From Microbacterium karelineae (lineage in GTDB: Bacteria; Actinomycetota; Actinomycetes; Actinomycetales; Microbacteriaceae), in assembly GCF_009745985.1 (NCBI RefSeq), contig NZ_WFIX01000190.1, positions 62,001 to 126,000 on the forward strand: DNA of 64,000 bases, read 5' to 3'. The stretch's first letter is position 1, and every line of letters starts with the position of its first letter. The notes beneath the pieces were generated by a model, which saw nothing but the letters and a program-made list of their open reading frames with translations, had not been told where the DNA came from and did not search any database. The position numbers were made by a program, and so were the translations under genes. Shown here in pieces: positions 16,308-25,895 of this stretch.

Positions 16308-18512
16308 GTGAGGAGTGACGAGGGCACCGACGAGCAGGGCGACGAGCGCCTCGTCGACGACCGCGATGCCCGTGATCCCGCGGAGGATCTGCCCGGGCGC
16401 GACGACGAGGCCCGCCTCGACCCGAACGACGCCCCCACGATCGGCGCGGTGCCGACGATCACGGGGCTGTTCGACATGCCGCACGTCGACGACGATCCCT
16501 CCGACGACGATGCCGAGGCCGAAGACTTCGTCGATTCTTCGCAGCCCCAGACCGATTCCGTGCGCATCATCGCCGAGATGTTCCGCGGCTTCCGGCGCCG
16601 CAGCGCGACGCCCGAACAGGACCTGCAGCAGATTCTCGGAACCGCGACCCAGACGCTGCCGATCGTGTCCGACGGCCAGCTGGTCCGTGCGGAACCCGCT
16701 CCGACCGCGGGCGCGATCCCGATCGTCCGGACGCCGGGGGACGAGCCCGATGCGGACGCCGACTCCGCGGACGATGTCGACGGGACCGCCGTCGGCCCGT
16801 CGACCGAGGACATCGCGATCGACGAGCCCGCGAGCGCTGCCGCCGTCGAAACCGCGAGCGACGCCGGCGCCGACATGGCCGACGAGACGGACGCGGACGC
16901 CGACTCCGCGGATGCCGACGACGCGTCGAGCGACGAGGCCCTCGTCGGCGACGAGGCGAACGCCTCGGATCCCGCGGATCCGGGCGACGCGCTCCCTGAG
17001 ACGGTCGCGATCGCGATCGCGCCCGTCGCCCACGCCGCCGCCCCCGATGCCCTGACGCGCGCCCCCGCCGAGGGCGAGGGCGCTGACGCGACCGCCGAGG
17101 AGACCGACGTGTCCACGCCCGACGATCAGCGCACCATCACGACCGCGTACGTGCCTCACGACGACGGCAACCAGACCGAGCAGGCTCTCGCGTGGCTCAC
17201 GGCCGAGAACGTCGGCACGGGGCAGACGCCGATCGTCAGCGGCGCGGCCGAGCTCGTGCCGCGTCGGCGGCGCTGGCTCGCGGCGATCTTCGCACCGATC
17301 GTGACGGCGATCGTCCTCGCGGTCGCGTATGTCGTCGCGTTCTCCGTGTGGCCGCTCGACAACGTGAGCCCGTCGATCGCCGCCGCCGAGGTCGACACAC
17401 CCGTCGCGCCCGCCGCGTCGATCCCATGGCCGGAGAACGGCCAGGCCGCCGTGCTCGTCGACGGCACCGACGATGTGCTCACCTCGGCGACGGAAGAGTC
17501 TCCTGAGACGATCGGCCCGATGGCGAGCCTCACGAAGGTGATCACGGTCATGACGCTGCTCGAGCGCCAGCCCCTCGCGCTCGGCGAGCAGGGCCCGGAG
17601 TACGAGTTCGGCTACCTCGATCAGCAGCAGGCCGACGTCCTGCGGTGGTCGAACGAGTCGGCCCTCGACGTCCCGATCGGCGGCACGCTCACGTATCACC
17701 AGCTGCTCGAGGGGATCCTCATGGGGTCCGCGGGCAACTACGCGAACAAGCTCGTCGACGCCCTCTGGGAGGGCGACCGCGACGCGTATCTCACCGATGC
17801 GCTCTCGTGGCTGCAGGACAACGGGATCGACGACACGCTCGTCGTGGACGCGACGGGCATCGGCCCCGACAACCAGTCGACCCCGACGGAGATGGCGAAG
17901 GTGTCGCAGATCGCCCTGCAGCACCCCGTCGTCGCCGAGATCGTCGCCCAGGGCAGCGTCGAGCTGCCCGGGGCCGGGCTCGTCGAGAACTCGAACCCGC
18001 TCCTGGGCGAGGACGGGATCGTCGGCATCAAGACCGGCCACCTCGACGAGGTCTCGATCGTGAGCTACAACCTCACGACGGCGAAGGACATCGACACGGG
18101 GGCGGACGAGCCGCTCCGCGCCTATGCCGCCGTCATGGGGCAGCTCGACGCCGACGCGCAGGAGCAGGTGAGCCGCGACCTCCTCGACGCGGTCACCGCC
18201 GGGCTCCAGCCCGTCGACGCGATGGCCGAGGGCACGGTCGTCGCGACGGTCACGACGCCATGGGGGGCGCGCGTCGACATCGTCTCGGACGACACGGCGT
18301 CCCTCACGCTCTGGAACGGCGAGACGGCGGAGATCGACGTCGACTACGACATCGCCCTCGGCGACACCGAGGGCGACGAGGTCGGCACCGCGACGATCAC
18401 GGGCGCGCTCGACAGCGACGAGATCACGCTCGTCGCGACGGGCGACCTCCCCCGCCCCAGCCTCGAGTGGCGCCTGACCCACCCGCTCGAGCTCCTCGGC
18501 ATCGCGGAGTAG
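16308..18512 (+). CDS. D-alanyl-D-alanine carboxypeptidase-like (S11) protein with long acidic cytoplasmic domain
   Basis: The protein has 734 residues. About 317 N-terminal residues are rich in Asp, Glu and Ala and predicted cytoplasmic. After RRRRW comes one membrane span, then an extracellular penicillin-binding domain. Its motifs are SLTK (S407, K410), SAGN at 474-477 where SxN is expected, and KTG at 575. The domain would trim peptidoglycan stem peptides. The start is GTG with TAAATT six bases upstream, so leaderless. The N-terminal domain is far longer than in DacA and may bind partners or carry phosphorylation sites. Confidence 0.8.
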   Translation: MRSDEGTDEQGDERLVDDRDARDPAEDLPGRDDEARLDPNDAPTIGAVPTITGLFDMPHVDDDPSDDDAEAEDFVDSSQPQTDSVRIIAEMFRGFRRRSATPEQDLQQILGTATQTLPIVSDGQLVRAEPAPTAGAIPIVRTPGDEPDADADSADDVDGTAVGPSTEDIAIDEPASAAAVETASDAGADMADETDADADSADADDASSDEALVGDEANASDPADPGDALPETVAIAIAPVAHAAAPDALTRAPAEGEGADATAEETDVSTPDDQRTITTAYVPHDDGNQTEQALAWLTAENVGTGQTPIVSGAAELVPRRRRWLAAIFAPIVTAIVLAVAYVVAFSVWPLDNVSPSIAAAEVDTPVAPAASIPWPENGQAAVLVDGTDDVLTSATEESPETIGPMASLTKVITVMTLLERQPLALGEQGPEYEFGYLDQQQADVLRWSNESALDVPIGGTLTYHQLLEGILMGSAGNYANKLVDALWEGDRDAYLTDALSWLQDNGIDDTLVVDATGIGPDNQSTPTEMAKVSQIALQHPVVAEIVAQGSVELPGAGLVENSNPLLGEDGIVGIKTGHLDEVSIVSYNLTTAKDIDTGADEPLRAYAAVMGQLDADAQEQVSRDLLDAVTAGLQPVDAMAEGTVVATVTTPWGARVDIVSDDTASLTLWNGETAEIDVDYDIALGDTEGDEVGTATITGALDSDEITLVATGDLPRPSLEWRLTHPLELLGIAE

Positions 18513-18529
18513 GCGCGGCTTCCGCCTAC
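18509..18529. terminator. stem-loop overlapping two convergent stop codons
   Basis: A 7-base stem (18509-18515 with 18523-18529) and 7-base loop include the stop codons of the carboxypeptidase (18510-18512) and the lactonase gene (18526). Both transcripts could end here. Confidence 0.5.
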
Positions 18530-19524
18530 CCCACCGGGCGGATGTGCTGCGGGGTCGGGGTGTCGAGGCGGGCGACGACGGCGCCCGGGATCCCCGTCGC
18601 CTCGTCGATCTCGAGGGCGACGATCTCGTCCGAGCGCTGGCCTGCGACGAGCAGGCGCCCCTCGGCGACGACGTGGTGGCGCGGCACCTTCACACCGGCG
18701 TCGACCAGGGCGATCGGCACGATGACTTCGGGGTCCACGCGCAGAACGGCGATGCGATCGGATCCGCGCAGCCCCGCGTAGAGGATCCGCCCGTCGGGCG
18801 ACGCCGCGAGCTCGGCGCCCGTATCGCCGTCCGCGGCGCCGGTGTCGACCGTGGAGAAGACGCCCCAGAGCCCGTCGCCGCCCTCGGCGAGGGTGACGAC
18901 CTCGCAGGAGAACTCGGTCACGACGAACAGTCGACCGCTGTCATGCATCACCATGTGGCGCGGCCCGGATCCCTGCGGCAGCACGACCTCGTGGTCGGGG
19001 AGGAGCCGGCCGGATCCCACACCCCAGATGCGCACGAGGTCGAAGCCGAGGTCGGTCGTCGCGACGCGGCCGTCGGGAAGGAAGGCGGCCGAGTGCGCGC
19101 GCGTCGGGCGGCCGCCGACGTCGTACGGATCCTCGGCGGCCGGGGCGAGGCCCGGCAATCCGAGCGCGCCGTCGGCGGCGAGCGGCACATACACGACGCG
19201 CCCGTCTCCCCAGCAGCTGGCGACGAGGCCGGATCCGTCGGGCGCGACGGCGAGGTGACAGGTCGCGTCCCCCGCGACGACCGTGCCGCCGATCTGCTCG
19301 AGGGCCGCCTCTCCCACGCGCGCGAAGGCCGCGACCTGGCCCGCCTTCTCGAGCGCCGCGTAGACGACGTCGAGCCTCGGATGCGGCGCGAGCCACGTCG
19401 GTGACGGCGCCAGGGCCGCGACCCCCTCGGACACGAGCGTCCCATCGTCGCCGGAGGAGACGGCCCCGATGCCCGTGGCGCTCGCGCCCATGTCGGCGCC
19501 GCGCGCCCCGATCCAGAACCTCAT
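18526..19524 (-). CDS. lactonase-family seven-bladed beta-propeller protein
   Basis: The protein has 332 residues. Repeated blade motifs (LAPHPRLDVVYAALE, CHLAVAPDGSGLVASCWGDG, GSGPRHMVMHDSGRLFVVTE, ELAASPDGRILYAGLRGSD) match the 6-phosphogluconolactonase (Pgl) type of cytosolic lactonases. It may hydrolyse 6-phosphogluconolactone or another lactone. ATG 19524 gives the usual MRFWIGARG start. It is downstream of the aminotransferase and NagZ genes on the same strand with a 22-base gap and may be cotranscribed. Confidence 0.78.
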   Translation of the reverse strand: MRFWIGARGADMGASATGIGAVSSGDDGTLVSEGVAALAPSPTWLAPHPRLDVVYAALEKAGQVAAFARVGEAALEQIGGTVVAGDATCHLAVAPDGSGLVASCWGDGRVVYVPLAADGALGLPGLAPAAEDPYDVGGRPTRAHSAAFLPDGRVATTDLGFDLVRIWGVGSGRLLPDHEVVLPQGSGPRHMVMHDSGRLFVVTEFSCEVVTLAEGGDGLWGVFSTVDTGAADGDTGAELAASPDGRILYAGLRGSDRIAVLRVDPEVIVPIALVDAGVKVPRHHVVAEGRLLVAGQRSDEIVALEIDEATGIPGAVVARLDTPTPQHIRPVG

Positions 19525-19546
19525 GGGCCCATCCTGCCCGCTCGGA

Positions 19547-20656
19547 TCAGCGTCGTGTGGCCCACTCCGAGACGCCGTCGATGAAGCGGTCGTTGTGCTC
19601 CGCCTCGATGACGGTGTACCGCACGCCCTCGCCGGCGTAGGCGCGCGGCAGGACACGGGCCGCATCGACGAGGTGGTCGCGGAGCGCCTCCGCGCGGTCG
19701 CCGACCGGCAGCCAGACGAAGCTGCCGTCGGAGTGCACGATGTCGATGCGCGGCCGGCCGTCGATCTCGGCGCGCTCCATGCGATCGCGCAGCGTGCGCT
19801 CGATGCGCTGGCGCTCGGCCGCGATCCACATCACGCGGTCCTCGATCTGGTCGAGGCCCTCTCGCGAGAAGCAGTGCTCGACGGCGGCGACGGCGAGCCG
19901 GTCGACGCCGAGCTGCGCGCGCGACTTCGACAGTCCCGCGATGACGGCGGGCGCCGCAAGGGCGTATCCGACGCGGAGGCCGGCGAGGCCCGCGCCCTTC
20001 GACAGGGTGCGCAGGACGACGACGTTCTCGGGGAGATCCGTGCCGCCTCCCGTGAACAGCGGCGCCCCGAACGCCGCGCGCGGGCTCGTCGCGAACTCGC
20101 TGAAGGCCTCGTCGAGCGCGAGCACGACGCGGTCGGGCGTCTCGGCGATCAGTCGATCGAGCTGCTCGCGCGTGAGCGGGCGCCCCGATGGCGTGTTCGG
20201 GTTCGCGAGGAGCAGGATCCGCGTGCGCTCGGTGATCGCGGCGAGCAGCGCGTCGACGTCGTGCGCACCGTCGGCGTCCGTCGGCACCGTCACGGGCGTC
20301 GCGCCGTGAGCGTGGCAGGCGGCCAGGTAGCCCTCGAAGGTGCGCCAGCTCGTGACGACCTCGTCGCCCGCCTCGCACACGGATCCGATGAGCGTGCGGA
20401 TGACGTCCATGCTCCCGGATCCGAGGATCACCTCGTCTGCCGTGCGCCCGTGCGCGCGGGCGATGTGCGCGAGCGCCGCGTCCGTGCGGCCGCCGTATTC
20501 GTTCAGGTGCGGGATCTCCGCCGCGATCGCGTCGGCCAGGCCGTCGATGGGAGGCAGGTGCGACTCGTTGAAGCACGCCCGCGCGACACCGTCGGGCAGC
20601 TGCGCCCTCTCGAAGAGAGCGATCTGATCGTGTGCGGCGCGGAAGCGGACGGTCAT
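19547..20656 (-). CDS. histidinol-phosphate aminotransferase-like PLP enzyme
   Basis: The protein has 369 residues and is a class I/II aminotransferase. NPNTPSG near residue 152, LDEAFSEF, and LSKGAGLAGLRVGY with the PLP-binding lysine are visible. It resembles HisC and aromatic aminotransferases. The other his genes are not nearby, so it is probably a paralogue with a different acceptor. Its ATG overlaps the stop of nagZ (ATGA), so the two genes are translationally coupled; what links them metabolically is unclear. Confidence 0.85.
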   Translation of the reverse strand: MTVRFRAAHDQIALFERAQLPDGVARACFNESHLPPIDGLADAIAAEIPHLNEYGGRTDAALAHIARAHGRTADEVILGSGSMDVIRTLIGSVCEAGDEVVTSWRTFEGYLAACHAHGATPVTVPTDADGAHDVDALLAAITERTRILLLANPNTPSGRPLTREQLDRLIAETPDRVVLALDEAFSEFATSPRAAFGAPLFTGGGTDLPENVVVLRTLSKGAGLAGLRVGYALAAPAVIAGLSKSRAQLGVDRLAVAAVEHCFSREGLDQIEDRVMWIAAERQRIERTLRDRMERAEIDGRPRIDIVHSDGSFVWLPVGDRAEALRDHLVDAARVLPRAYAGEGVRYTVIEAEHNDRFIDGVSEWATRR

Positions 20657-22065
20657 GGATCCATTCTCGCGCCCGCGAGGATGGCGTCGGCCGCGCGGAC
20701 GGCGAGGAGGCTCGCGGCGCGCACGTGGATCGTCGGGAGCGGCAGCGGGTCCGGCGTCTCGACGCCCAGGTTCACGACGACGCCACCGGGATGCCGGGCG
20801 GCGACGCGCGCGATCGCGTCGCTCTGGGCGGGGTCCGCGACGCGATCGACGAGCACGACGGGCGCCTCACCCGCCGGATCCGCGTCGGGTGACACGACGG
20901 ATCCGCCGCGCGCGAGATCCTCGGCGAAGCGCGAGCCCGTCGAGCTCACGGCCCACGTCGCGGCGGCGCGGGCGTCGACGACGACGCGCGGTCCCGGCAG
21001 CGCGTCGAAGGAGCCCGCGACCCGCGCCGCGCGGACGGCGAGCGCGAGCCCGTCGAGCGCCGGCGCCTCGCCCGCCGGGCTCATGCCCCGCACGTGCGAG
21101 CGCAGCTCCGCGACGCGGGCGGCCGCCTCCTCGAGGCCGGCGGTCGCCAGCTCCCCCGACCGCACGGCGTCGACGATGCGGGCGCGCACGGCGAGGAAGT
21201 CGCCCTCGTCGTCGCCGGATCCGCCTGGGTTCGCCGGGTTCGACACGCACAGGAGATCGCAGCCCGCGGCGAGCGCCCGCACGGGGGCGTCGCCGCCGAA
21301 GCGCTCCCGCACGGCGGCCATGTCGAGCGCGTCGCTCGCGATGACGCCGCCGAAGCCGAGGCCGCGCAGCTCGGCGAGCGCCCGGGGGTTCGCGGTCGCG
21401 GGATCCGCGCCCCATGCGGGGACGACGAGGTGCGCGGTCATGATCATCCGCGCGCCGGCGTCGATCGCGGCCGCGAAGGGGGCGAGGTGGACCTCGCGCT
21501 GCTGGCGCTCCGACGCCCCCGTGACGGCGAGCCCGTGGTGCGAGTCGGTCGCGGTGTCGCCGTGCCCGGGGAAGTGCTTCGGCACGGCGATCGCGCCGCC
21601 GGCGTGGATCCCCGCGATCGCGGCGCGGACGTGGCGCGCGACGAGGCGCGCGTCGGCGCCGAACGCGCGCGTTCCGATCACGGGGTTCCGCGGATCCGCG
21701 TTGACGTCGGCGTCGGGCGCGATCACGACGTTCGCGCCGGCAGCGGCCGATCGGCGGGCGAGCCGTTCGCCCACCGCACGCGTCACCGCGATGTCGTCGA
21801 GGGCGCCGAGCTGGGCGGCCCCGAGCTCGGCGGATCCGCGCGCCGCGTCGAGGCGGGTGACCGTGCCGCCCTCCTCGTCGATGCCGACGAGGAAGCCGCC
21901 GGAGGGATCCACGGGGTCGCCGCCGAGGTTCTGCGCGAACAGCACGACGCCCGCGAGGCCCGCCTCTCGCTCCCGGCGGATCCAGTCGGGGGTTCCGGTC
22001 CCGAGGAATCCGGGCCAGAGCACGCCGTTCGCGAGGCGGTCGAGGCCGGGATCCGCGCGCTGCAT
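20653..22065 (-). CDS. nagZ: beta-N-acetylhexosaminidase (GH3)
   Basis: The protein has 470 residues and is a glycoside hydrolase of family 3. KHFPGHGDTATDSHHGL carries the Asp/His general acid-base pair typical of NagZ, and ASDALDM carries the nucleophilic aspartate. No signal peptide follows the chosen ATG at 22065, which has GAGGGAG upstream, so it is likely cytosolic. It would release GlcNAc from GlcNAc-MurNAc muropeptides. It is divergent from murQ, and both belong to cell-wall recycling. Confidence 0.88.
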   Translation of the reverse strand: MQRADPGLDRLANGVLWPGFLGTGTPDWIRREREAGLAGVVLFAQNLGGDPVDPSGGFLVGIDEEGGTVTRLDAARGSAELGAAQLGALDDIAVTRAVGERLARRSAAAGANVVIAPDADVNADPRNPVIGTRAFGADARLVARHVRAAIAGIHAGGAIAVPKHFPGHGDTATDSHHGLAVTGASERQQREVHLAPFAAAIDAGARMIMTAHLVVPAWGADPATANPRALAELRGLGFGGVIASDALDMAAVRERFGGDAPVRALAAGCDLLCVSNPANPGGSGDDEGDFLAVRARIVDAVRSGELATAGLEEAAARVAELRSHVRGMSPAGEAPALDGLALAVRAARVAGSFDALPGPRVVVDARAAATWAVSSTGSRFAEDLARGGSVVSPDADPAGEAPVVLVDRVADPAQSDAIARVAARHPGGVVVNLGVETPDPLPLPTIHVRAASLLAVRAADAILAGARMDP

Positions 22066-22103
22066 GGTGACTCCCTCGTTCGGTGCGGCGGGCGCCGCCG
22101 TCC

Positions 22104-22137
22104 GATTCTGCATTTTGTTTGGTAACTTTGCAATACT
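22104..22137. promoter_or_regulatory. AT-rich divergent promoter/operator between nagZ and murQ
   Basis: A stretch of about 34 bases is strikingly AT-rich in a very GC-rich context. It contains GTTTGGTAAC with GTT/AAC arms and an outer TGCA...TGCA. It lies between divergent nagZ and murQ and is the likely place for promoter and operator. No cognate regulator is adjacent, and I could not assign -35 and -10 boxes with confidence. Confidence 0.45.
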
Positions 22138-22216
22138 CACCCGTGCGGCAGGTCGCTCCCCCGCCGCCCGCACGAGGTTCGTTCCACGATGACGTCCGAC
22201 GAACCGGAAGGGCACC

Positions 22217-23143
22217 ATGGCCGCCGATCGCACCTCTCCTTCTCGACCGCGCGCCGAGGCGCCCCCTCTCCCGCCGACCGAGGCGCGCCTCGAGGCCTCG
22301 CGCGATCTCGACGTGCTGCCGACGCGGGACGTCCTCGCGACCCTGCACACGCAGGACCGGATCGCCGTCGAGGCCGTCGCGCCCGCCCTCGACCGGCTCG
22401 CCGATCTCGTCGACGAGGCGGCGAGCCGATTCCGGCGGGGCGGGCGGATCCATTACTTCGGCGCCGGCACGAGCGGCCGCCTCGGCGTGCTCGACGCGGC
22501 CGAGCTGCTGCCGACGTTCGACCTCGAGCCGGGCCGCGTCGTCGCCCACATCGCGGGCGGCTCCGCAGGGGTCGCCCGCGCCGTCGAAGACGCGGAGGAC
22601 TCGCTCGACGAGGGAGCGCGTGAGGCCGCGGACCTCACGGCGGGCGACGTCGCGATCGGCCTCACGGCGAGCGGCACGACGCCTTACGTCCGCGCGGCGC
22701 TCGAGGCCGCGCGGGAGCGGGGCGCGGCGACCGCGCTCGTCACGAGCAATCCGGCGAGCCCCCTCGCGGGCCTCGCCGACTACGAGATCGTGACCGACAC
22801 GGGCCCCGAGGTCGTGACCGGGTCGACGCGGCTCAAGGCGGGCACCGCGGAGAAGCTCGTGCTCAACGGGTTCTCGACCGCGCTCATGATCGCGGTCGGA
22901 CGCACCTGGTCGAACCTCATGGTCTCCGTCGTCGCGACGAACCGGAAGCTGCGCGAGCGCTCCGTGCGCATCCTCTGCGAGGCGACCGGAGTGGAAGCGG
23001 ATGAGGCCGCCGTCACGCTGCACGATGCGGATGGCGAGGTGAAGACGGCGATCGTCATGTCGTTCGCTGCGGTGGACGCGCACGAGGCACGGCGCCTGCT
23101 CGCCGAGCGCGGCGGATCCGTGCGGGAGGCGATGCGGGGATGA
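22217..23143 (+). CDS. murQ: N-acetylmuramic acid 6-phosphate etherase
   Basis: The protein has 308 residues. The SIS-domain signature GRIHYFGAGTSGRLGVLDAAE is followed by GLTASGTTPYV and GPEVVTGSTRLKAGTAEKLVLN, all diagnostic of MurQ. It cleaves the lactyl ether of MurNAc-6-phosphate to give GlcNAc-6-phosphate and D-lactate. AAGGGCACC precedes the ATG. It overlaps the kinase gene by 4 bases, so the kinase likely makes its substrate. Confidence 0.95.
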   Translation: MAADRTSPSRPRAEAPPLPPTEARLEASRDLDVLPTRDVLATLHTQDRIAVEAVAPALDRLADLVDEAASRFRRGGRIHYFGAGTSGRLGVLDAAELLPTFDLEPGRVVAHIAGGSAGVARAVEDAEDSLDEGAREAADLTAGDVAIGLTASGTTPYVRAALEAARERGAATALVTSNPASPLAGLADYEIVTDTGPEVVTGSTRLKAGTAEKLVLNGFSTALMIAVGRTWSNLMVSVVATNRKLRERSVRILCEATGVEADEAAVTLHDADGEVKTAIVMSFAAVDAHEARRLLAERGGSVREAMRG

Positions 23144-24072
23144 GTCCGCACGACGCGGCGGCCGGGATCGACATCGGCGGCTCGGGCGCGCGGATCCTCG
23201 TGCGGGCCCGCGGAGCGACCCTGCACGACGAGATCGTCGGGATGACGGCCGGGGCCGTCGCGCAGAGCCCGGACGCGGCCCTCGAGCGGATCGCGAATCG
23301 CGCCCGCGAGCTCGCGGGCGGCGCGCCCCTCCGCACGGTGGCCATCGGCGTCGCGGGGCTGTCCACGCACCCGGGGAGCCCGCGCGACACCGAGGACGCG
23401 GTCCGGCGACTCCTCGGCGCGGAGCGGGCGATCGTCACCTCCGACGTCGTCACGGCGCACCTCGGCGCGCTCGACGGGCGCCCCGGCGCCGTGCTCGCCG
23501 CGGGCACGGGCGCGATCGCGCTCGGGGCGGATGGCGCGGGCACGTGGCGACGCGTCGACGGGTGGGGGCACCTGCTGGGAGACCTCGGATCGGGCGCGTG
23601 GATCGGCGTGGAGGCGCTGCGCGCGGCCGCCGGACACCTCGACGGGCGCCGCCAGGACGGCGCGGCCCTCGCCGAGGTCGCCGCGGAGCGCTTCGGGCCG
23701 CTGCGCGCGTGGCCGGGCGCCATCATGCCCCTCCCCGACCGGGCGCGCGTGCTCGCCGCCCTCGTGCCCGACGTCGCCGCGACCGCGGAAGACGACGCGT
23801 GTGCGGCGGGGATCCTCGATCGCGCCGCCGCGCACCTCGCCGACACGCTGCTCGCGGCGCTCGCGCCGGGGATCCCCGAACGCGCGGCGATCGTGGGCGG
23901 TCTCGCCGAGGTCGCCCGCATCACGGATCCGCTCCTCGCGCGCGTGCGCGCCGGGCGCCCCGCCGCGGACATCGTCTCGCCGCAGGGCACGCCCCTCGAC
24001 GGCGCGCTGCTGCTCGCCGAGCGCCTGCTCGCCGATCCCGATCCCCTCCCGGGCCACTCCGACGTCGAGTAG
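23140..24072 (+). CDS. BadF/BadG-family MurNAc/GlcNAc kinase
   Basis: The protein has 310 residues. GIDIGGSGARILV is the phosphate-1 loop of the ASKHA fold, followed by AAGTGAIAL (phosphate 2) and GWGHLLGDLGSGAWIG, typical of N-acetylglucosamine or MurK-type kinases. Coupled to murQ by an ATGA overlap, it probably phosphorylates MurNAc (and GlcNAc) released during peptidoglycan turnover. No dedicated sugar transporter is next to it. Confidence 0.85.
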   Translation: MSPHDAAAGIDIGGSGARILVRARGATLHDEIVGMTAGAVAQSPDAALERIANRARELAGGAPLRTVAIGVAGLSTHPGSPRDTEDAVRRLLGAERAIVTSDVVTAHLGALDGRPGAVLAAGTGAIALGADGAGTWRRVDGWGHLLGDLGSGAWIGVEALRAAAGHLDGRRQDGAALAEVAAERFGPLRAWPGAIMPLPDRARVLAALVPDVAATAEDDACAAGILDRAAAHLADTLLAALAPGIPERAAIVGGLAEVARITDPLLARVRAGRPAADIVSPQGTPLDGALLLAERLLADPDPLPGHSDVE

Positions 24073-24093
24073 CGCGGGCCCGAGGTAACCGGA

Positions 24094-24124
24094 CCGGGTC
24101 CACGAACCCGGGGAGCCTTTCGTT
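24094..24124 (+). terminator. stem-loop followed by T-rich stretch
   Basis: Six pairs (24094-24099 with 24106-24111) close a 6-base loop, followed by CCTTTCGTTT. It lies between the murQ-kinase pair and the ABC exporter on the same strand and probably ends the first operon. Confidence 0.55.
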
Positions 24125-24152
24125 TGTCAGGGGTGCGTGGTTGGCTTCTCTC

Positions 24153-25895
24153 GTGCTCTGGAAACTCCTCGTCCGCTATCTCGGGCGATACAAAGTCCTG
24201 CTCGCGGGGGTGCTGGTCTTCCAGCTCGTCTCCGCGCTCGCCGCCCTCTACCTGCCGACCCTCAACGCCGACATCATCGATCAGGGCGTCGCGGCCGGCG
24301 ACGTGCCGTACATCATCCGCACGGGCATGTGGATGCTGCTCGTCGCGCTCGGACAGATCCTCGCCGCGATCGTCGCGACCTTCTGCGCCGCGCGCGCCGC
24401 CATGAGCGTCGGCCGCGACATCCGCGACGACGTCTTCACGCGCGTCTCGGGCTTCAGCGAGCGCGAGGTGTCGACGTTCGGCGCCGGTTCGCTCATCACA
24501 CGCAACACGAACGACGTGCAGCAGGTGCAGATGCTCGCCATGATGGGCGCGACGATGCTCGTCATGGCTCCCATGATGGCGATCGGCGGCATCATCATGG
24601 CCGTCCGCCAGGACGTCGGGCTCAGCTGGATCCTCGCGGTGTCGATCCCCGCGCTGCTCATCGTCGCCGCGGCGATCATCAGCCGCATGGTGCCGCTGTT
24701 CCGCAGCTACCAGTCGAAGCTCGACGCCGTCAACCGCGTCATGCGCGAGCAGCTCACGGGGGTGCGGGTCGTGCGCGCCTTCGTGCGCGAGGCCATCGAA
24801 GAGGAGCGCTTCCGGCTCGCCAACACCGACATCATGGTCGTCGGGCGCAAGGTCGGCTCGCTGTTCGTGCTCATGTTCCCGCTCGTCATGCTCGTGCTCA
24901 ACGTGACGATCGTCGGCGTCGTGTGGTTCGGCGGCATCGAGGTCGACGCGGGCAACACGCAGATCGGCACGCTCTTCGCCTTCATGCAGTACGTCGGGCA
25001 GATCCTCGGCGGCGTCATGATGGCCAGCTTCATGGCGATCATGATCCCGCGCGCCGCCGTGTCGGCCGATCGCATCGGCGAGGTGCTCGCGAGCGAGACC
25101 ACGCTCGTGCGCCCCGAGCGCCCCGTCACCGAGATGCCCGCGCCGGGTCGCGTCGAGTTCGACGACGTGTCGTTCACCTACCCCGGCGCCGAACAGCCCG
25201 TGCTCTCGGGCATCTCCTTCCGCGCCGAGCCGGGCGAGACCGTCGCCATCATCGGGTCGACCGGGGCCGGCAAGACCACGCTGATCTCGCTCATCCCCCG
25301 CCTGTTCGACGCGACGGGCGGGTCCGTGAGCGTGCAGGGCGTCGACGTCGCCCGTGCCGACCTCGACGTGCTGTGGACGGGCATCGGCCTCGTCCCGCAG
25401 CGGCCGTTCCTGTTCAGCGGCACGATCGCGACGAACCTGCGGTTCGGGCGCGAGGAGGCGACCGACGACGAGCTGTGGCACGCGCTCGAGATCGCCCAGG
25501 CCGCCGATTTCGTGCGCGAGAAGCCCGAGGGGCTCGGCACTCTCATCGCCCAGGGCGGCACGAACGTCTCGGGCGGTCAGCGCCAGCGGCTCGCGATCGC
25601 CCGCGCGATCGTGCATCAGCCCGATGTCCTCGTGTTCGACGACTCGTTCTCGGCGCTCGACCTCACGACCGACGCGCGCCTGCGTCAGGCCCTCTGGCGC
25701 GAGCTTCCCGGCGTCACGAAGATCGTCGTCGCGCAGCGCGTGTCGACGATCACCGACGCCGACCGCATCGTCGTCATCGACGACGGGAAGATGGCCGGGA
25801 TCGGCACACACGAGCAGCTCCTCGAGACGAGCACCACCTACCAGGAGATCGTCGAATCCCAGATGAGCGCCGATGAGAGCGGGGTGGGAGCGTGA
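24153..25895 (+). CDS. ABC exporter half-transporter with degenerate ATPase site
   Basis: The protein has 580 residues: six membrane spans, then an ATPase domain with GSTGAGKTT, VSGGQRQRL and VLVFDDSFSALD. The residue after the Walker B aspartate is Asp where the catalytic Glu is expected, as in the non-catalytic halves of heterodimeric exporters. GTG 24153 gives the usual LWKLLVRYL start; TTG 24141 has a better-spaced AGGGG and is an alternative. It overlaps the partner gene by GTGA. Substrate unknown; multidrug or lipid-like export is typical. Confidence 0.88.
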   Translation: MLWKLLVRYLGRYKVLLAGVLVFQLVSALAALYLPTLNADIIDQGVAAGDVPYIIRTGMWMLLVALGQILAAIVATFCAARAAMSVGRDIRDDVFTRVSGFSEREVSTFGAGSLITRNTNDVQQVQMLAMMGATMLVMAPMMAIGGIIMAVRQDVGLSWILAVSIPALLIVAAAIISRMVPLFRSYQSKLDAVNRVMREQLTGVRVVRAFVREAIEEERFRLANTDIMVVGRKVGSLFVLMFPLVMLVLNVTIVGVVWFGGIEVDAGNTQIGTLFAFMQYVGQILGGVMMASFMAIMIPRAAVSADRIGEVLASETTLVRPERPVTEMPAPGRVEFDDVSFTYPGAEQPVLSGISFRAEPGETVAIIGSTGAGKTTLISLIPRLFDATGGSVSVQGVDVARADLDVLWTGIGLVPQRPFLFSGTIATNLRFGREEATDDELWHALEIAQAADFVREKPEGLGTLIAQGGTNVSGGQRQRLAIARAIVHQPDVLVFDDSFSALDLTTDARLRQALWRELPGVTKIVVAQRVSTITDADRIVVIDDGKMAGIGTHEQLLETSTTYQEIVESQMSADESGVGA

